From Alteromonas genovensis (GTDB lineage Bacteria > Pseudomonadota > Gammaproteobacteria > Enterobacterales > Alteromonadaceae), in assembly GCF_010500895.1 (NCBI RefSeq), contig NZ_JAAAWO010000002.1, forward strand, positions 372,001 to 436,000: 64,000 bases of DNA, in the 5' to 3' direction. Below, piece after piece: positions 53,503 to 63,788 of the stretch; position 1 is the stretch's first letter, and each line of letters opens with the position of its first letter. Both the position numbers and the translations under genes were made by a program. Below the pieces are notes generated by a model, which saw only the letters and a list, made by a program, of their open reading frames with translations, was not told where the DNA came from and made no database searches.

Positions 53503-55889
53503 TTCAACTCTTTCTCTTTATCAATAGCTGCTTTTTTGGCTTTGGCTTTTGCCACCGCAGCTGCAATTCGCGCTTTCTTCGCATCTGCGGCACTTTTAAC
53601 ATCTCCACCACTGTTAGAATTTACGGTACTCTCCTTTTGTGGATGGTGATTTTGTGAACCGTGCTCTTGCGAAGCAGTCTCTTCTTTATTACTCGGTGTG
53701 CTGATGCTTTCGTTTTTTGACACCTCAGCGGCCTCACTACTGTCTCTTTTGCTGATATGGCGTTCTTCACCGCTGGCTTTGCTTATTGCACCGCTATTAA
53801 TGCTCTGCTTTGCACTGGCTTTTTTCGCTTTTGCTTTAGCCACCGCAGCTGCAATTCGGGCTTTTTTCTGGTCAGCTTCACTTAAAGGCGTATCATTTAC
53901 CCCGGTGTCACCCGTGGTGCTCTCAAGTTCCGCTTCTTTAGCGGGCTCAGATTTAGAATGCTCAGCTTCAGAAGGCTTAGCTTCGAAAGATGCGGTCTCA
54001 TCGCTAGATGGCGCGGATGACTGTTGAGCTGCCTTTTTCGCTTTAGCTCTCGCTATTGCAGCAGCAATCTTCGCTTTTTTATCATCAACGTCCGTTGTGC
54101 CCGAAGGTGACGCCTCGGATGCGTCTGCCGCCCGAGCTTCTTTCTTTGCTTTTGCTCTGGCAATAGCGGCCGCAACTTGCGCCTTTTTATCGCTACCAGA
54201 TGCGTCGCCTGAGCCGCCGCTTGAATCCACTGCTGATACCGGGGCGCTTTCTTGCGTCTTAGCATCAGGTTGGGTTTGATTACTGACATTGCTTTGCAGC
54301 GCTGCTTTTTTAGCTTTAGCTCGTGCAAGTGCCGCCGCCACTTTGTCTTTGGTGTCACTCGCCGGTTGTGCTGGCGCGTCAGTGTTTGCCGATTTAGCTT
54401 GATTTGCTGCGAGTCGCGCCTCTTTTGCTCTGCGATGCTTTTCTTCTCTTTCGCGTTTTTCCCGCTCTAGGCGCTCATTTCTGGCTTCAAATCGCTGCTT
54501 AGCTTTTTCAGCTTTATTCTTTTCATCTCGTTGGGTGCGAATATCAGCTTTAGCCTGTCTGTAGTAGTGCACCAGTGGAATTTCACTCGGGCATACATAC
54601 GCACATGCACCGCACTCTATGCAGTCGAATAAGTCGTATTCTTCGGCTTTGTCATACTCTTTGGCTTTCGCATGCCAAAACATTTGCTGCGGCAGTAAGG
54701 ACGCTGGACAAGCATCAGCACAGGCGCTGCATCTAATACAAGGACGCTCAGCATTGTCGTCTACCAGTTCTTTTTTGCTGGGTACTAGCAAGCAGTTTGT
54801 TGTTTTTATAATAGGAATGGTGGCATCTGATAACGTGAACCCCATCATAGGGCCGCCCATTACCACTTTAGGTGCTTTTTGTTTTTTGGGATTGTACTGG
54901 GCCTGTTCAAGTAAATGAGCAACAGGTGTACCAATAAGTGCTTTGAAATTGCCTGGCTGTTTAACGGCTTCTCCCGTCACCGTCACCACTCGCTCTACGA
55001 GAGGCTTTCCCTGCAAAATGGCATCGGCTACTGCGTAGCAAGTACCGACGTTAAACATGACCACGCCGATATCAACAGGTAAGCCGTCGCGGGGAACCTC
55101 TCTGCCAGTGAGCACTTGAATAAGCTGTTTTTCGCCGCCGGCAGGGTACTTTGTTTCCACACTAACAACTCGGTAAGCCTCTTTGTCTTGGCAGGCAATG
55201 TTTAATGCCTGAAGCGCTTCCGGTTTGTTGTCTTCAATAGCGACAATAATGGCCTTGGGATTAATAAGGTGCGCTAATATGTCGAGCCCTTGCCTAATTT
55301 GCCAGGCATGCTCTCTCATCAGTCGGTCGTCTGATGTGATATAGGGCTCACACTCAATGCCATTTAGCACCAAAAACTCCACAGGCTTCGATGTTGATGT
55401 TTTTATATGTGTTGGAAACCCTGCGCCGCCCATTCCAGAAATACCTGCTTGGCAGATATGGTTAATTAATTCGTTTTTATTAACCTCAGTGTAATTAGGA
55501 ATAGGACTTAAATCGCACCATGTATCATTTCCGTCAGGTTTCAATGTGATACACATCTCCGTTAACCCACTCGGGTGGGCAACAACATGTGGTGCGATTG
55601 CGATAATTTCGCCGGATGTCGGCGCGTGCACAGGCACCGCGAATGGCGTTGCGCTTTGCGACAGTATTTGCCCTTTTTGCACCTTATCACCCACTTCAAC
55701 GCAGCAAGTACCATCAGAGCCAATATGCTGACGCATAGGAATAATAAGATGCGCTGGTAAAGAGGGCACTTGTATGGTCGTTGTATTGGATAACGATTTC
55801 TTATCGTCGGGGTGCACGCCACCTGGAAACGAGTAAAGCTTGTTATTGTTCAGCGTTTCAATAATGGAATCAAAGCTTGGAGATAACAC
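53499..55889 (-). CDS. rsxC: Electron transport complex subunit RsxC with long repetitive tail
   Basis: The 796-residue protein has an NADH/FMN-binding N-terminal part ([10 protein letters not shown] near 155, NGIECEPYI near 176) and two [4Fe-4S] sites, C384-x2-C-x2-C-x3-C394 and C423-x2-C-x2-C-x3-C433. A charged coiled helix (460-495) follows. The last 290 residues hold five copies of an Ala/Lys helix of the type [17 protein letters not shown] (near 514, 568, 603, 674 and 770), separated by Ser/Glu-rich spacers. Enteric RsxC proteins have a similar tail; the copy number varies. It feeds electrons from NADH into the complex. It starts two bases after rsxB. Confidence 0.95.
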   Translation of the reverse strand: MLSPSFDSIIETLNNNKLYSFPGGVHPDDKKSLSNTTTIQVPSLPAHLIIPMRQHIGSDGTCCVEVGDKVQKGQILSQSATPFAVPVHAPTSGEIIAIAPHVVAHPSGLTEMCITLKPDGNDTWCDLSPIPNYTEVNKNELINHICQAGISGMGGAGFPTHIKTSTSKPVEFLVLNGIECEPYITSDDRLMREHAWQIRQGLDILAHLINPKAIIVAIEDNKPEALQALNIACQDKEAYRVVSVETKYPAGGEKQLIQVLTGREVPRDGLPVDIGVVMFNVGTCYAVADAILQGKPLVERVVTVTGEAVKQPGNFKALIGTPVAHLLEQAQYNPKKQKAPKVVMGGPMMGFTLSDATIPIIKTTNCLLVPSKKELVDDNAERPCIRCSACADACPASLLPQQMFWHAKAKEYDKAEEYDLFDCIECGACAYVCPSEIPLVHYYRQAKADIRTQRDEKNKAEKAKQRFEARNERLEREKREREEKHRRAKEARLAANQAKSANTDAPAQPASDTKDKVAAALARAKAKKAALQSNVSNQTQPDAKTQESAPVSAVDSSGGSGDASGSDKKAQVAAAIARAKAKKEARAADASEASPSGTTDVDDKKAKIAAAIARAKAKKAAQQSSAPSSDETASFEAKPSEAEHSKSEPAKEAELESTTGDTGVNDTPLSEADQKKARIAAAVAKAKAKKASAKQSINSGAISKASGEERHISKRDSSEAAEVSKNESISTPSNKEETASQEHGSQNHHPQKESTVNSNSGGDVKSAADAKKARIAAAVAKAKAKKAAIDKEKELK

Positions 55890-55891
55890 GA

Positions 55892-56461
55892 TTAAGACAC
55901 CATTTTTATTGGAATGTCACCTTTCGGTGATGAAGAAAAATCCCAGTTCCAAGTAGACGTTGTTTGAACCAATGGAACCATATCAATGCAGTCTACGGGG
56001 CAGGGATCAACACATAAATCGCAACCGGTACATTCATCGACAATCACGGTGTGCATATGTTTCGCAGCCCCTAAAATAGCGTCTACTGGACAGGCCTGAA
56101 TGCACTTTGTACATCCAATACATTCGTCTTCGCGAATGAACGCTACTTTTTTTGTATCTTCTTCACCGTGAGCAGCATCAAGGGGTTTAGCTTCAACGCC
56201 CATTAAATCCGCAAGCTTTTTGATTGTTGATTCACCACCGGGAGGACATTTATTAATATCATCCCCGTTAGCAATGGCTTCGGCGTAGGGTTTACATCCT
56301 GGGTAGCCGCATTGACCGCATTGCGTTTGAGGCAGAACTTCGTCAATTTGTTCTACAAGTGGGTCGCCTTCAACATGAAAACGAATACTGGCGTAGCCAA
56401 GAATAAGGCCAAAGATAACGGCAAGAACACCAATGGTAATAACAGCAAATGAAATAGACAT
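55892..56461 (-). CDS. rsxB: Electron transport complex subunit RsxB (polyferredoxin)
   Basis: The 189-residue protein has an N-terminal membrane anchor ([21 protein letters not shown]), a four-cysteine site [16 protein letters not shown], and two ferredoxin-type sites [12 protein letters not shown] and [12 protein letters not shown]. It carries electrons between RsxC and the membrane core. The start overlaps the rsxA stop by one base. Confidence 0.96.
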   Translation of the reverse strand: MSISFAVITIGVLAVIFGLILGYASIRFHVEGDPLVEQIDEVLPQTQCGQCGYPGCKPYAEAIANGDDINKCPPGGESTIKKLADLMGVEAKPLDAAHGEEDTKKVAFIREDECIGCTKCIQACPVDAILGAAKHMHTVIVDECTGCDLCVDPCPVDCIDMVPLVQTTSTWNWDFSSSPKGDIPIKMVS

Positions 56462-57042
56462 TACACTTTCACCAACCCGCTAAACCCCATAAAGGCGAGG
56501 GACATTAAACCTGCTGTTATCATTGCAATGGAGGCACCTTTAAAGGAAACGGGCACATCTGCGGCCGCAAGGCGCTCTCGCATTGCGGCGAATAAAATAA
56601 GCACTAATGAAAAGCCAAGGGCTGCGCCGAATCCATAAATAAGGCTCTGCATAAAGTTGTGCTGTTCAGTTAGGTTGAGTAACGCCACGCCAAGCACTGC
56701 GCAGTTAGTGGTGATTAGAGGGAGAAAAATACCCAATAGTCTGTAAAGCGTAGGACTCGTTTTGTGCACTACCATTTCAGTAAATTGAACAACTACTGCG
56801 ATGACTAAAATAAAGGCAAGGGTGCGAAGATAACTTAGCCCAAGTGGAGCCAATAAATAGGTTTCAACGAGATAGCTTGAAGCAGACGCTAACGTGAGCA
56901 CAAATGTGGTTGCCATAGACATGCCCATAGCCGTTTCCAGCTTGCTTGAAACGCCCATAAACGGACACAAGCCCAAGAACTTCACCAATACGAAGTTGTT
57001 TACTAATACTGTGCCAATCAATAGCAGTAAAAAATCAGTCAT
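56461..57042 (-). CDS. rsxA: Electron transport complex subunit RsxA
   Basis: The 193-residue membrane protein has six spans and the motifs [14 protein letters not shown] and [17 protein letters not shown]. It is the first gene of the leftward rsxABCDGE operon. No strong ribosome site or promoter is visible upstream; the tRNA-Asn genes lie 270 bases upstream on the same strand. In E. coli the complex also keeps SoxR reduced; whether that applies here is not known. Confidence 0.95.
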   Translation of the reverse strand: MTDFLLLLIGTVLVNNFVLVKFLGLCPFMGVSSKLETAMGMSMATTFVLTLASASSYLVETYLLAPLGLSYLRTLAFILVIAVVVQFTEMVVHKTSPTLYRLLGIFLPLITTNCAVLGVALLNLTEQHNFMQSLIYGFGAALGFSLVLILFAAMRERLAAADVPVSFKGASIAMITAGLMSLAFMGFSGLVKV

Positions 57043-57311
57043 GAAAAACCCAAATGAAAAACCAAAAGAAACGCTCTAGAAGGCGAGGGGGCCTTTGGTA
57101 AATTTTATGCGTGCTCTATTCGCAAATTAATAAGACAAAATAACAGCGCTATTATCGCTTTTTACAGCCGGTTTAACAACTTGATTGAATTAGGGTAATT
57201 TAATGAATTTGATGCAAATAAAGAAAATATGAAAGAGATAAACAAGAAGTGAAGAAAAGGAGTGTCTAAAGAACGTATTGATGATTTGGATGCGACTTGG
57301 AGCCAATCAAG

Positions 57312-57388
57312 TGGCTCCCCCTCCCCGACTCGAACGGGGGACCTGCGGATTAACAGTCCGTCGCTCTAACCAACTGAGCTAAGGGGGA
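57312..57388 (-). tRNA. tRNA-Asn (GTT), copy 1
   Basis: The minus strand folds as a 77-nt tRNA with acceptor TCCCCCT / AGGGGGA, anticodon GTT in ACTGTTAATCC, T loop TTCGAGT, and an encoded CCA end. It is identical to the second copy 26 bases upstream. Confidence 0.95.
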
Positions 57389-57414
57389 ATTGACACTTAA
57401 TTTGCTGCTGAAGT

Positions 57415-57491
57415 TGGCTCCCCCTCCCCGACTCGAACGGGGGACCTGCGGATTAACAGTCCGTCGCTCTAACCAACTGAGCTAAGGGGGA
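57415..57491 (-). tRNA. tRNA-Asn (GTT), copy 2
   Basis: This is identical to copy 1, with the anticodon GTT and an encoded CCA end. It lies nearest the promoter and the pair is likely transcribed together. Confidence 0.95.
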
Positions 57492-57512
57492 CCTGTGCTT
57501 CAACGGGGGCGA

Positions 57513-57541
57513 ATATTAAAGAGGTACTTAGTTGCTGTCAA
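57513..57541 (-). promoter_or_regulatory. Promoter of the tRNA-Asn pair
   Basis: On the minus strand TTGACA (57536-57541), a 17-base spacer and TAATAT (57513-57518) form an almost perfect sigma-70 promoter. TCGCCCCC follows, a GC-rich discriminator typical of stringently controlled stable-RNA genes. Confidence 0.85.
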
Positions 57542-58783
57542 CAATATATCTAAAATATTTGTACTGACTGCACAAAAAATAACTTTTTAACGTCTTGATG
57601 CTTAATTTGTCACCAATGGGTCAAAATTAATGATTAATTAGTGAACGGAGGCCGCAATATCACCTTTGTTACGTTTTTGCGGTCGCTTAAACAATACGCT
57701 TCAAATGTTTTGTTTTTTATATCCCATTACTTGAAATTACTATAACAAAATAGAATAAAAAAAAGCTTTGATACTGATATTATATACAGTCTTTAATAAA
57801 ACTGTAACCTGAACGTAAGGATTAAAAGGTTAGTCACTACTTACCTTTTATTTTCCTTTTAGGTCATGAAATCCCGCCAAATATGGTCTTGCGTTAGTTA
57901 TCCACTAAATCTGTGGATAACTATGTTGATAGATTGATTTGGTGCTAATTCAATGCACGATCCTTATCCTTTTGATCTCTATTTTAAATTGCATGTAACT
58001 TATAAAAATCAATTAAAAACAATAGCTTGAATCTATATTTGTGATCTCAGCATAAGATCGAAATAGATCTCATGGACAAAATTTAGCTTGTGTGTTAATT
58101 CAACGACTGTCTAAATGCTATGCAGCTAAATTTATGTTTTATCAGAGGTTGTTACATTTCAGTAACAATATTTACGTGCTGCTAAAGCTTCGAATTTTGA
58201 GTGCAATAGGCTAAAAAGCCTGTTTTGCTGATGCATAAGGTAGGAATGTACTATCAACATCGATAGCTGATACAGAATAGATGATTAAAAATAGGGTATT
58301 TTACTAACAAAGATTAATTTTGGTGGCTAAATATACATTTCGATGAATTTGCCCCCAAATCTAGCTCGAGGGTAAGAAATAACGCTGTTTTTAATTATTG
58401 TTACCAAGCGGTGTTTGCGTTCTAAGAATTGTTAACATGTGGCTTAGTATCAAGAGAAGTCCAGTATTAGTTAAGCCTAGTATCAAGTCAATCGAGAGAG
58501 TCGTCTCCTCTTTCACTCTAAAAAATTGCAGCAGACGTTTTCAACCCATAGTTCATCGTGTTGACGTGGCGTAACGATGGGTACTCTTTTACACTGATGA
58601 ATCGATGGTGCGTTTGCCGAAATCGGCAATGCAAGCGCGACAAAGCAAGCTCGGCAATGCTCGCGCAAGCAGCTCGCGTACATACAGCATCATCATTACA
58701 CGCAAAACACCGTCATCGCATTGTGCGCTTTATACACGTAAAATTATCAGTGAGCGCTTAAACACCATGAATCAGGAGCATAA
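57542..58783. other. 1.2-kb AT-rich stretch without a convincing gene
   Basis: The longest gene-free stretch of the window. It is AT-rich up to about 58560. It holds the DnaA-box pair (57897-57921) and five GATC sites between 57957 and 58075. TAGTATCAAG occurs twice (58446-58495). The last 180 bases are richer in G+C, with TGCCGAAATCGGCA near 58615. Two overlapping 60-67-codon frames there look like chance. The MATE gene's promoter must lie near the right end. Confidence 0.5.
57897..57921. promoter_or_regulatory. Inverted pair of DnaA-box-like sequences
   Basis: GTTATCCAC (57897-57905) and GTGGATAAC (57913-57921) are a perfect nine-base inverted repeat around TAAATCT. TGTGGATAA is the exact DnaA box in reverse, and TTATCCACT differs by one base. 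Confidence 0.6.
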
Positions 58784-60187
58784 GTGATAAAAAATCAGTC
58801 ATCCTCAAAAGCGTCTAATCTTTTAGAGGGAAATATAGCGTCCACGTTAAAGCGTATGACCATCCCCATGATTTTGGGCATGATAATGATGATGAGCTTC
58901 GGCTTAATTGATACGTTTTTCGTTAGCTTGCTAGGCACTGAGCAATTAGCAGCGATAAGCTTTACATTCCCAGTGACGTTTACGGTGATCAGTTTAACTA
59001 TCGGCCTAGGTATTGGTACTTCTGCAATAATTGGCCGGCTGCAGGGCAGTAAAGAAATAGAGAAGTCGAAACTTTACGCTACCGGTTCTTTAATGCTGTC
59101 AGCAATGTTGGTTGGCGTGTTGGCTACCATAGGTTTCTTTTCTATAACGCCCGTATTTTCTTTATTAAACGCTTCTGACCGACTCATGCCTTATATCTCT
59201 GACTACATGGGGCTGTGGTACGTGTCGAGCGTATTTCTTGCTCTACCCATGGTTGGAAATAGCGTGTTGCGCGCCTGCGGTGATACCAAAACACCGAGCA
59301 TAGTGATGGCCTCTGTTGGCGGTTTAAACGCTTTGTTAGACCCTTTATTTATTTTTGGCTTTGGTCCAATTCCCGCGATGGAAATTCAGGGCGCGGCACT
59401 TGCCACATTTATTGCCTGGCTCGTTGGGGCGTGTTGGATAATTTATATACTGGCAGTACGCCGCAAATTAATGCTGCCTCGTTTGCTGACGCTGAATGAA
59501 CTTCGCAGCAGCAGCCGAGACATTCTGAAAATTGGTTTACCCGCTGCAGGTGCCAATATGCTCACGCCAATTGCTGGTGGCGTAATGACTGCAATAGTGG
59601 CGAGTTATGGCGCAGAAGCCGTTGCCGCGTGGGGAGTGGGAAATCGAATGGAGTCTATTGCAAGTATCGTTGTGCTTGCGCTATCAATGACGTTGCCTCC
59701 TTTTATCAGTCAAAACGTAGGTGCACTGCAAATTAAGCGAGTGAAACGCGCCTATTCCATCACCTTGAAGTTCGTATTGATATGGCAGTTTATTGTCTTT
59801 CTGGCTATGTGGGGATTATCAGGGGGGATAGCGCAAGCTTTTGCTCATGAGGCTGAAGTGGGCAGTTTAATACAATTGTTTTTAATGATTGTACCCCTAG
59901 GTTATGGCATGCAGGGAGTTATTGTTCTGACTAACTCATCGTTAAATGCAATGCATCGCCCGATGACCGCACTTGTTCTCAGTGTCATCCGCTTATTCGT
60001 TTTTTTCGTACCCATTAGCGTTTTAGGAAGTTATTTGTATGGTCTACAAGGATTATTCGTCGGTAATGTGATTGCTAATGTGGCAATGGCAGGCGTATCA
60101 CTCTTAGTATTTAAAAGAGCCGTAGCGCAGGCCGTAACTAAAGAGCATGCTAATTTAGTTGACGCCAACCCAGTTAGCTCAAAATAA
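58784..60187 (+). CDS. MATE family multidrug efflux pump
   Basis: The 467-residue membrane protein has twelve spans in two homologous halves. The opening [33 protein letters not shown], the conserved [10 protein letters not shown] in the first half and NLLEG...-type N-terminus fit MATE exporters of the VmrA/DinF branch. It exports cationic compounds with sodium or proton entry; substrates are unknown. The start is GTG, with CAGGAG six bases upstream. The gene ends 10 bases before uvrB and is likely cotranscribed with it. Confidence 0.9.
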   Translation: MIKNQSSSKASNLLEGNIASTLKRMTIPMILGMIMMMSFGLIDTFFVSLLGTEQLAAISFTFPVTFTVISLTIGLGIGTSAIIGRLQGSKEIEKSKLYATGSLMLSAMLVGVLATIGFFSITPVFSLLNASDRLMPYISDYMGLWYVSSVFLALPMVGNSVLRACGDTKTPSIVMASVGGLNALLDPLFIFGFGPIPAMEIQGAALATFIAWLVGACWIIYILAVRRKLMLPRLLTLNELRSSSRDILKIGLPAAGANMLTPIAGGVMTAIVASYGAEAVAAWGVGNRMESIASIVVLALSMTLPPFISQNVGALQIKRVKRAYSITLKFVLIWQFIVFLAMWGLSGGIAQAFAHEAEVGSLIQLFLMIVPLGYGMQGVIVLTNSSLNAMHRPMTALVLSVIRLFVFFVPISVLGSYLYGLQGLFVGNVIANVAMAGVSLLVFKRAVAQAVTKEHANLVDANPVSSK

Positions 60188-60197
60188 AGGTGTAGTA

Positions 60198-62213
60198 ATG
60201 AGTAGAGGTTTCGAACTTCATTCGAAATATAAACCCGACGGTGACCAGCCCGCTGCGATTGAGGCGCTAGTCGACGGATTGGAAAGTGGTTTAGCAGGTC
60301 AAACACTGCTTGGTGTAACGGGCTCTGGTAAAACGTTCACCATGGCCAATGTGATTAAAGAAGTGCAGCGTCCTACGCTGATTCTTGCTCACAACAAAAC
60401 ATTGGCAGCTCAGCTTTATGGGGAAATGAAAGACTTTTTCCCCAATAACGCCGTTGAGTATTTCGTGTCTTACTACGATTACTATCAACCCGAAGCCTAT
60501 GTGCCGAGCACAGATACATTTATTGAAAAAGATGCGTCGATAAACGATCACATAGAACAAATGCGTTTGTCTGCGACAAAAGCGCTTATGGAGCGTCGAG
60601 ACGTTGTCATTATCGCAAGTGTTTCCGCCATATACGGCTTAGGCGACCCCGAATCCTACATGAAAATGCTGCTGCATCTTCGCCAAGGCGACACGATGGA
60701 TCAGCGTGACATACTGCGCCGACTTGCTGAACTTCAATACAAACGAAATGATTTGGCGTTTGAGCGAGGTACGTTTCGCGTTCGCGGTGATGTTATTGAC
60801 ATTTTTCCTGCTGACTCTGAAAAGCAAGCCGTTCGCGTTGAGCTGTTTGACGATGAGATAGACAAGATAAGTTTATTTGATCCATTAACGGGTGCAGTGG
60901 ACAAATCTGTCGTGCGGGCCACGGTTTTCCCTAAGACTCACTATGTGACGCCAAGAGAAAAAATTCTCAATGCGATTGAGCATATAAAAGTTGAATTGGG
61001 CGAGCGCAAAACGCAGCTGCAAGAAGCGAACAAACTTATTGAAGAGCAGAGAATTTCTCAACGTACCCAATTTGATATCGAAATGATGATGGAATTAGGG
61101 TATTGCTCGGGTATAGAGAACTATTCTCGCTACCTCTCTGGTCGTGCACCAGGTGAGCCGCCTCCAACCTTACTCGATTATTTTCCCGCCGACGGACTGA
61201 TGTTTATCGATGAGTCTCACGTGACCGTTTCTCAGGTTGGCGCCATGTACCGTGGTGATCGCTCTCGCAAAGAAACATTGGTTGAGTTTGGCTTCAGACT
61301 GCCGTCGGCCCTTGATAACCGACCGCTGAAATTTGAAGAATTTGAGCAAATTTGTCCTCAGACTATTTATGTTTCTGCCACCCCTGGCGATTACGAGCTG
61401 AAAAAAACCGAAGGTGACATTGTTGAACAGGTGGTGCGACCTACCGGGCTTCTCGATCCAATTATTGAAGTTCGGCCCGTGGCTACGCAGGTGGATGACG
61501 TGTTGTCCGAAATCCACAAGCGTGTTGCGCTAGATGAACGAGTGCTTATTACCACGCTAACAAAACGCATGGCTGAAGATTTAAGTGAGTACTTAAACGA
61601 GCACGGCGTAAGGGTGCGATACCTCCATTCTGATATCGATACGGTAGAGCGAATTGAAATTATTCGCGACTTACGCCTAGGCAAATTTGATGTGTTGGTG
61701 GGCATTAACCTGCTAAGGGAAGGGTTGGACATGCCGGAGGTGTCATTAGTTGCAATCTTAGATGCAGACAAAGAAGGCTTCTTACGTGCAGAGCGCTCGT
61801 TAATTCAAACCATAGGTCGTGCCGCCCGTCATTTAAATGGTCGCGCTATTTTGTATGGAGACAAAATAACGAAATCTATGCGCAAAGCGATAGATGAAAC
61901 TGATAGGCGTCGCGAGAAGCAGTTAGCACACAATAAAGCCAACAACATCACGCCAATGCGTTTGAATAAGCCAATTACGGATATTATGGACTTAGGGGAA
62001 GGCGCGCATTCTGCGTCTGGTAAGGTTCGACTGCGTAAGGTTGAAGAGAAAAATAAACAGAAAAAAGCGGCGAATGCGACGGATCTTATGGACCAAATCG
62101 CAGAGCTTGAAAAACAGATGTTCGAATATGCCAGAGAGTTGGAGTTTGAAAAAGCAGCTTCCCTTCGCGATGATGTAGAGGCTTTAAGAAAGCAAGTAGT
62201 CGCTTTGTCTTAA
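60198..62213 (+). CDS. uvrB: UvrABC system protein B (excision repair)
   Basis: The 671-residue DNA repair helicase has Walker A GVTGSGKT at 39-46, the beta-hairpin region [21 protein letters not shown], the DEAD-type IDESHVT, motif VI (QTIGRAARH) and a C-terminal UVR motif ([20 protein letters not shown]). It verifies damage with UvrA and recruits UvrC. Start ATG 60198 has AAAGGTG upstream and matches the family length (E. coli 673); the frame reaches back to 60159 in the MATE gene's end. Confidence 0.97.
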   Translation: MSRGFELHSKYKPDGDQPAAIEALVDGLESGLAGQTLLGVTGSGKTFTMANVIKEVQRPTLILAHNKTLAAQLYGEMKDFFPNNAVEYFVSYYDYYQPEAYVPSTDTFIEKDASINDHIEQMRLSATKALMERRDVVIIASVSAIYGLGDPESYMKMLLHLRQGDTMDQRDILRRLAELQYKRNDLAFERGTFRVRGDVIDIFPADSEKQAVRVELFDDEIDKISLFDPLTGAVDKSVVRATVFPKTHYVTPREKILNAIEHIKVELGERKTQLQEANKLIEEQRISQRTQFDIEMMMELGYCSGIENYSRYLSGRAPGEPPPTLLDYFPADGLMFIDESHVTVSQVGAMYRGDRSRKETLVEFGFRLPSALDNRPLKFEEFEQICPQTIYVSATPGDYELKKTEGDIVEQVVRPTGLLDPIIEVRPVATQVDDVLSEIHKRVALDERVLITTLTKRMAEDLSEYLNEHGVRVRYLHSDIDTVERIEIIRDLRLGKFDVLVGINLLREGLDMPEVSLVAILDADKEGFLRAERSLIQTIGRAARHLNGRAILYGDKITKSMRKAIDETDRRREKQLAHNKANNITPMRLNKPITDIMDLGEGAHSASGKVRLRKVEEKNKQKKAANATDLMDQIAELEKQMFEYARELEFEKAASLRDDVEALRKQVVALS

Positions 62214-62225
62214 GCACTTTTCAGG

Positions 62226-62262
62226 CCGCGTGTTCTTCAGTATTAAGCTGAATAACACGCGG
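62226..62262 (+). other. Long hairpin after uvrB without T tract
   Basis: CCGCGTGTT-C-TTCAG and CTGAA-T-AACACGCGG form a 14-pair stem with one mismatch around TATTAAG. It is not followed by T residues, so it may protect the 3' end rather than terminate. Confidence 0.6.
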
Positions 62263-62390
62263 TAGGCGGGCAAGTCGTTATAATGTGCAACATTGCGATG
62301 AAAAGACTCAATTTGTCGTTGTAATACCCTGTGTTGTTTCATATAGTTAGTGGAAGAGTATCAATAACTATACCTAAAACAGGTGCTACT

Positions 62391-63317
62391 ATGCTAAATC
62401 GTCTCCAAGAATCGGATATAAAGTTACTACGCGTTTTTTATGCAGTAGCAAGTTGTAATGGATTTACGGCGGCTGAACCAGTATTACGAATGCAGCGACC
62501 AAACATAAGCGCGGCAATCAAAAAGTTAGAGGAACGGCTAGATCTTGTGCTTTGCCACCGAGGGCGGGGCGGGTTTCAAATGACTAAAGAAGGCGAAGTT
62601 GTTTTTCAAGAAACCAAGCGCATTTTTAATGCTTTCGATAACTTTGTCTTTAACCTCAAGTCGTTACACGATGATTATTCAGGTCACATTACCCTTGTAT
62701 TAATGGCTGGCTTACCACTTTCCATGCATCTAGCAGTGAGTAAAGCGGTTAAGAGCACCATGAAAAAGTTTGATGATATTCACGTAAATATTCAAACTCG
62801 TCTTTACAACGAAGTAGAGCATGTGGCGCTATCAGGCGAATGTCATTTGGTTGTGTCTACCTACGACATGGTGAAACCTGAATCAGTGACTTTCCACCCA
62901 GTGGGTTTGAACGTTGAAGGCCGGTTGTATTGTTCTCCTACTCATGTGCTAGCGAAATATCGAGATACTGAGCTTCCTGATAATGTGAATATTGAAGATT
63001 ATCCCGCTATCGGAATTTCTGGTCTGTCATCAGCAAACTACATTGAAGATGAGTCGAGGCTAGCTATTCAAACATTCTCAGATTCTTTTGACGCCTCAAT
63101 GTCGGCAATAATGACAGGCGAGTACGTAGGCCTTTTACCGGATTATATGGCGAAAGAGCAGGGCGCTGCGCTTGGGCTCGTGCCTATCGCCAATGGCAGC
63201 CTATTTAACTTCAGTCATGAATTGTTTGTAATGAACGGTAAAAATACACGATTGAACCCCGTGTTGCGCCACTGCATTAAAGAGCTAAGTTACTTTATTG
63301 CTGAAAGCCAAAAGTAG
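62391..63317 (+). CDS. LysR-family transcriptional regulator
   Basis: The 308-residue protein has an N-terminal LysR winged helix-turn-helix (DIKLLRVFYAVASCNGFTAAEPVLRMQRPNISAAIKKLEERL) and a C-terminal effector-binding domain (about 90-300). The ligand is unknown. ATG 62391 has AGGTG upstream; the frame extends to 62331 without support. It precedes two small membrane-protein genes on the same strand, with 69 bases between, so it could regulate or be cotranscribed with them. Confidence 0.92.
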   Translation: MLNRLQESDIKLLRVFYAVASCNGFTAAEPVLRMQRPNISAAIKKLEERLDLVLCHRGRGGFQMTKEGEVVFQETKRIFNAFDNFVFNLKSLHDDYSGHITLVLMAGLPLSMHLAVSKAVKSTMKKFDDIHVNIQTRLYNEVEHVALSGECHLVVSTYDMVKPESVTFHPVGLNVEGRLYCSPTHVLAKYRDTELPDNVNIEDYPAIGISGLSSANYIEDESRLAIQTFSDSFDASMSAIMTGEYVGLLPDYMAKEQGAALGLVPIANGSLFNFSHELFVMNGKNTRLNPVLRHCIKELSYFIAESQK

Positions 63318-63386
63318 TCGCATTCTTTCGTCCTATCAAAAGTGCTTAGATTTGCGCTCTAGTAATAACTAAATCGGAGCCAAGCA

Positions 63387-63788
63387 GTGCAAGCCATTAA
63401 GAAAGTGGGTCTTTTTTACAGCGTAAAACTGCTTTCTTTCTTTTTGGGTTTGTACGGCTGCTTTGTTCTTCATCAGTTATTGGAAGTGCCTATTGTGGTA
63501 AGTGCAGCTTCAATAGGGCTTATGGGCAGCATTCTTCCCACTACCACTCAATTTCAACATCATCCACAGGCCGCCATGTATGCAGGCGCGTTTGCGGGCA
63601 TGTGCTCGTCTGATGTTATTAGCTCTCCTTATGAACTTGTTGTTATTAGCCTCATTGGGGCGGCAATTTATACATCGCTAAAAAATCATTTTATTGGCGT
63701 TGGGGGAAAGCTAGGTGCAATTGCCTTTGTGTCTGTCGCAAGTGTCGTGCTTTGTACAATGGTGATTGGTAAGTGGGTGTCTGGATAG
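63387..63788 (+). CDS. Small membrane protein, function unknown
   Basis: The 133-residue protein has three to four hydrophobic spans and no family I recognise. Notable is AGAFAGMCSSDVISS near residues 71-85, in a loop between spans. The start is GTG 63387, with GGAG eight bases upstream. The stop overlaps the next start by one base (TAGTG), so the two are translated together. The next protein has a similar GGSFVGMTSSHRLS. Confidence 0.6.
   Translation: MQAIKKVGLFYSVKLLSFFLGLYGCFVLHQLLEVPIVVSAASIGLMGSILPTTTQFQHHPQAAMYAGAFAGMCSSDVISSPYELVVISLIGAAIYTSLKNHFIGVGGKLGAIAFVSVASVVLCTMVIGKWVSG

Noticed and set aside
53698..54358. Frames on both strands inside the rsxC tail
   Set aside because: They arise from the repetitive Ala/Lys/Ser codons of rsxC and have no start signals.
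57542..58783. Chromosomal origin of replication
   Set aside because: Only two DnaA boxes, no 13-mer array and no dnaA, mnmG or similar neighbours; kept only as a DnaA-box-like site.
58558..58787. Two overlapping 60-67-codon frames before the MATE gene
   Set aside because: They have odd composition, no recognisable domain and overlap each other; probably chance in a more GC-rich patch.
62226..62262. Intrinsic terminator after uvrB
   Set aside because: The stem is strong but there is no T tract on either side.
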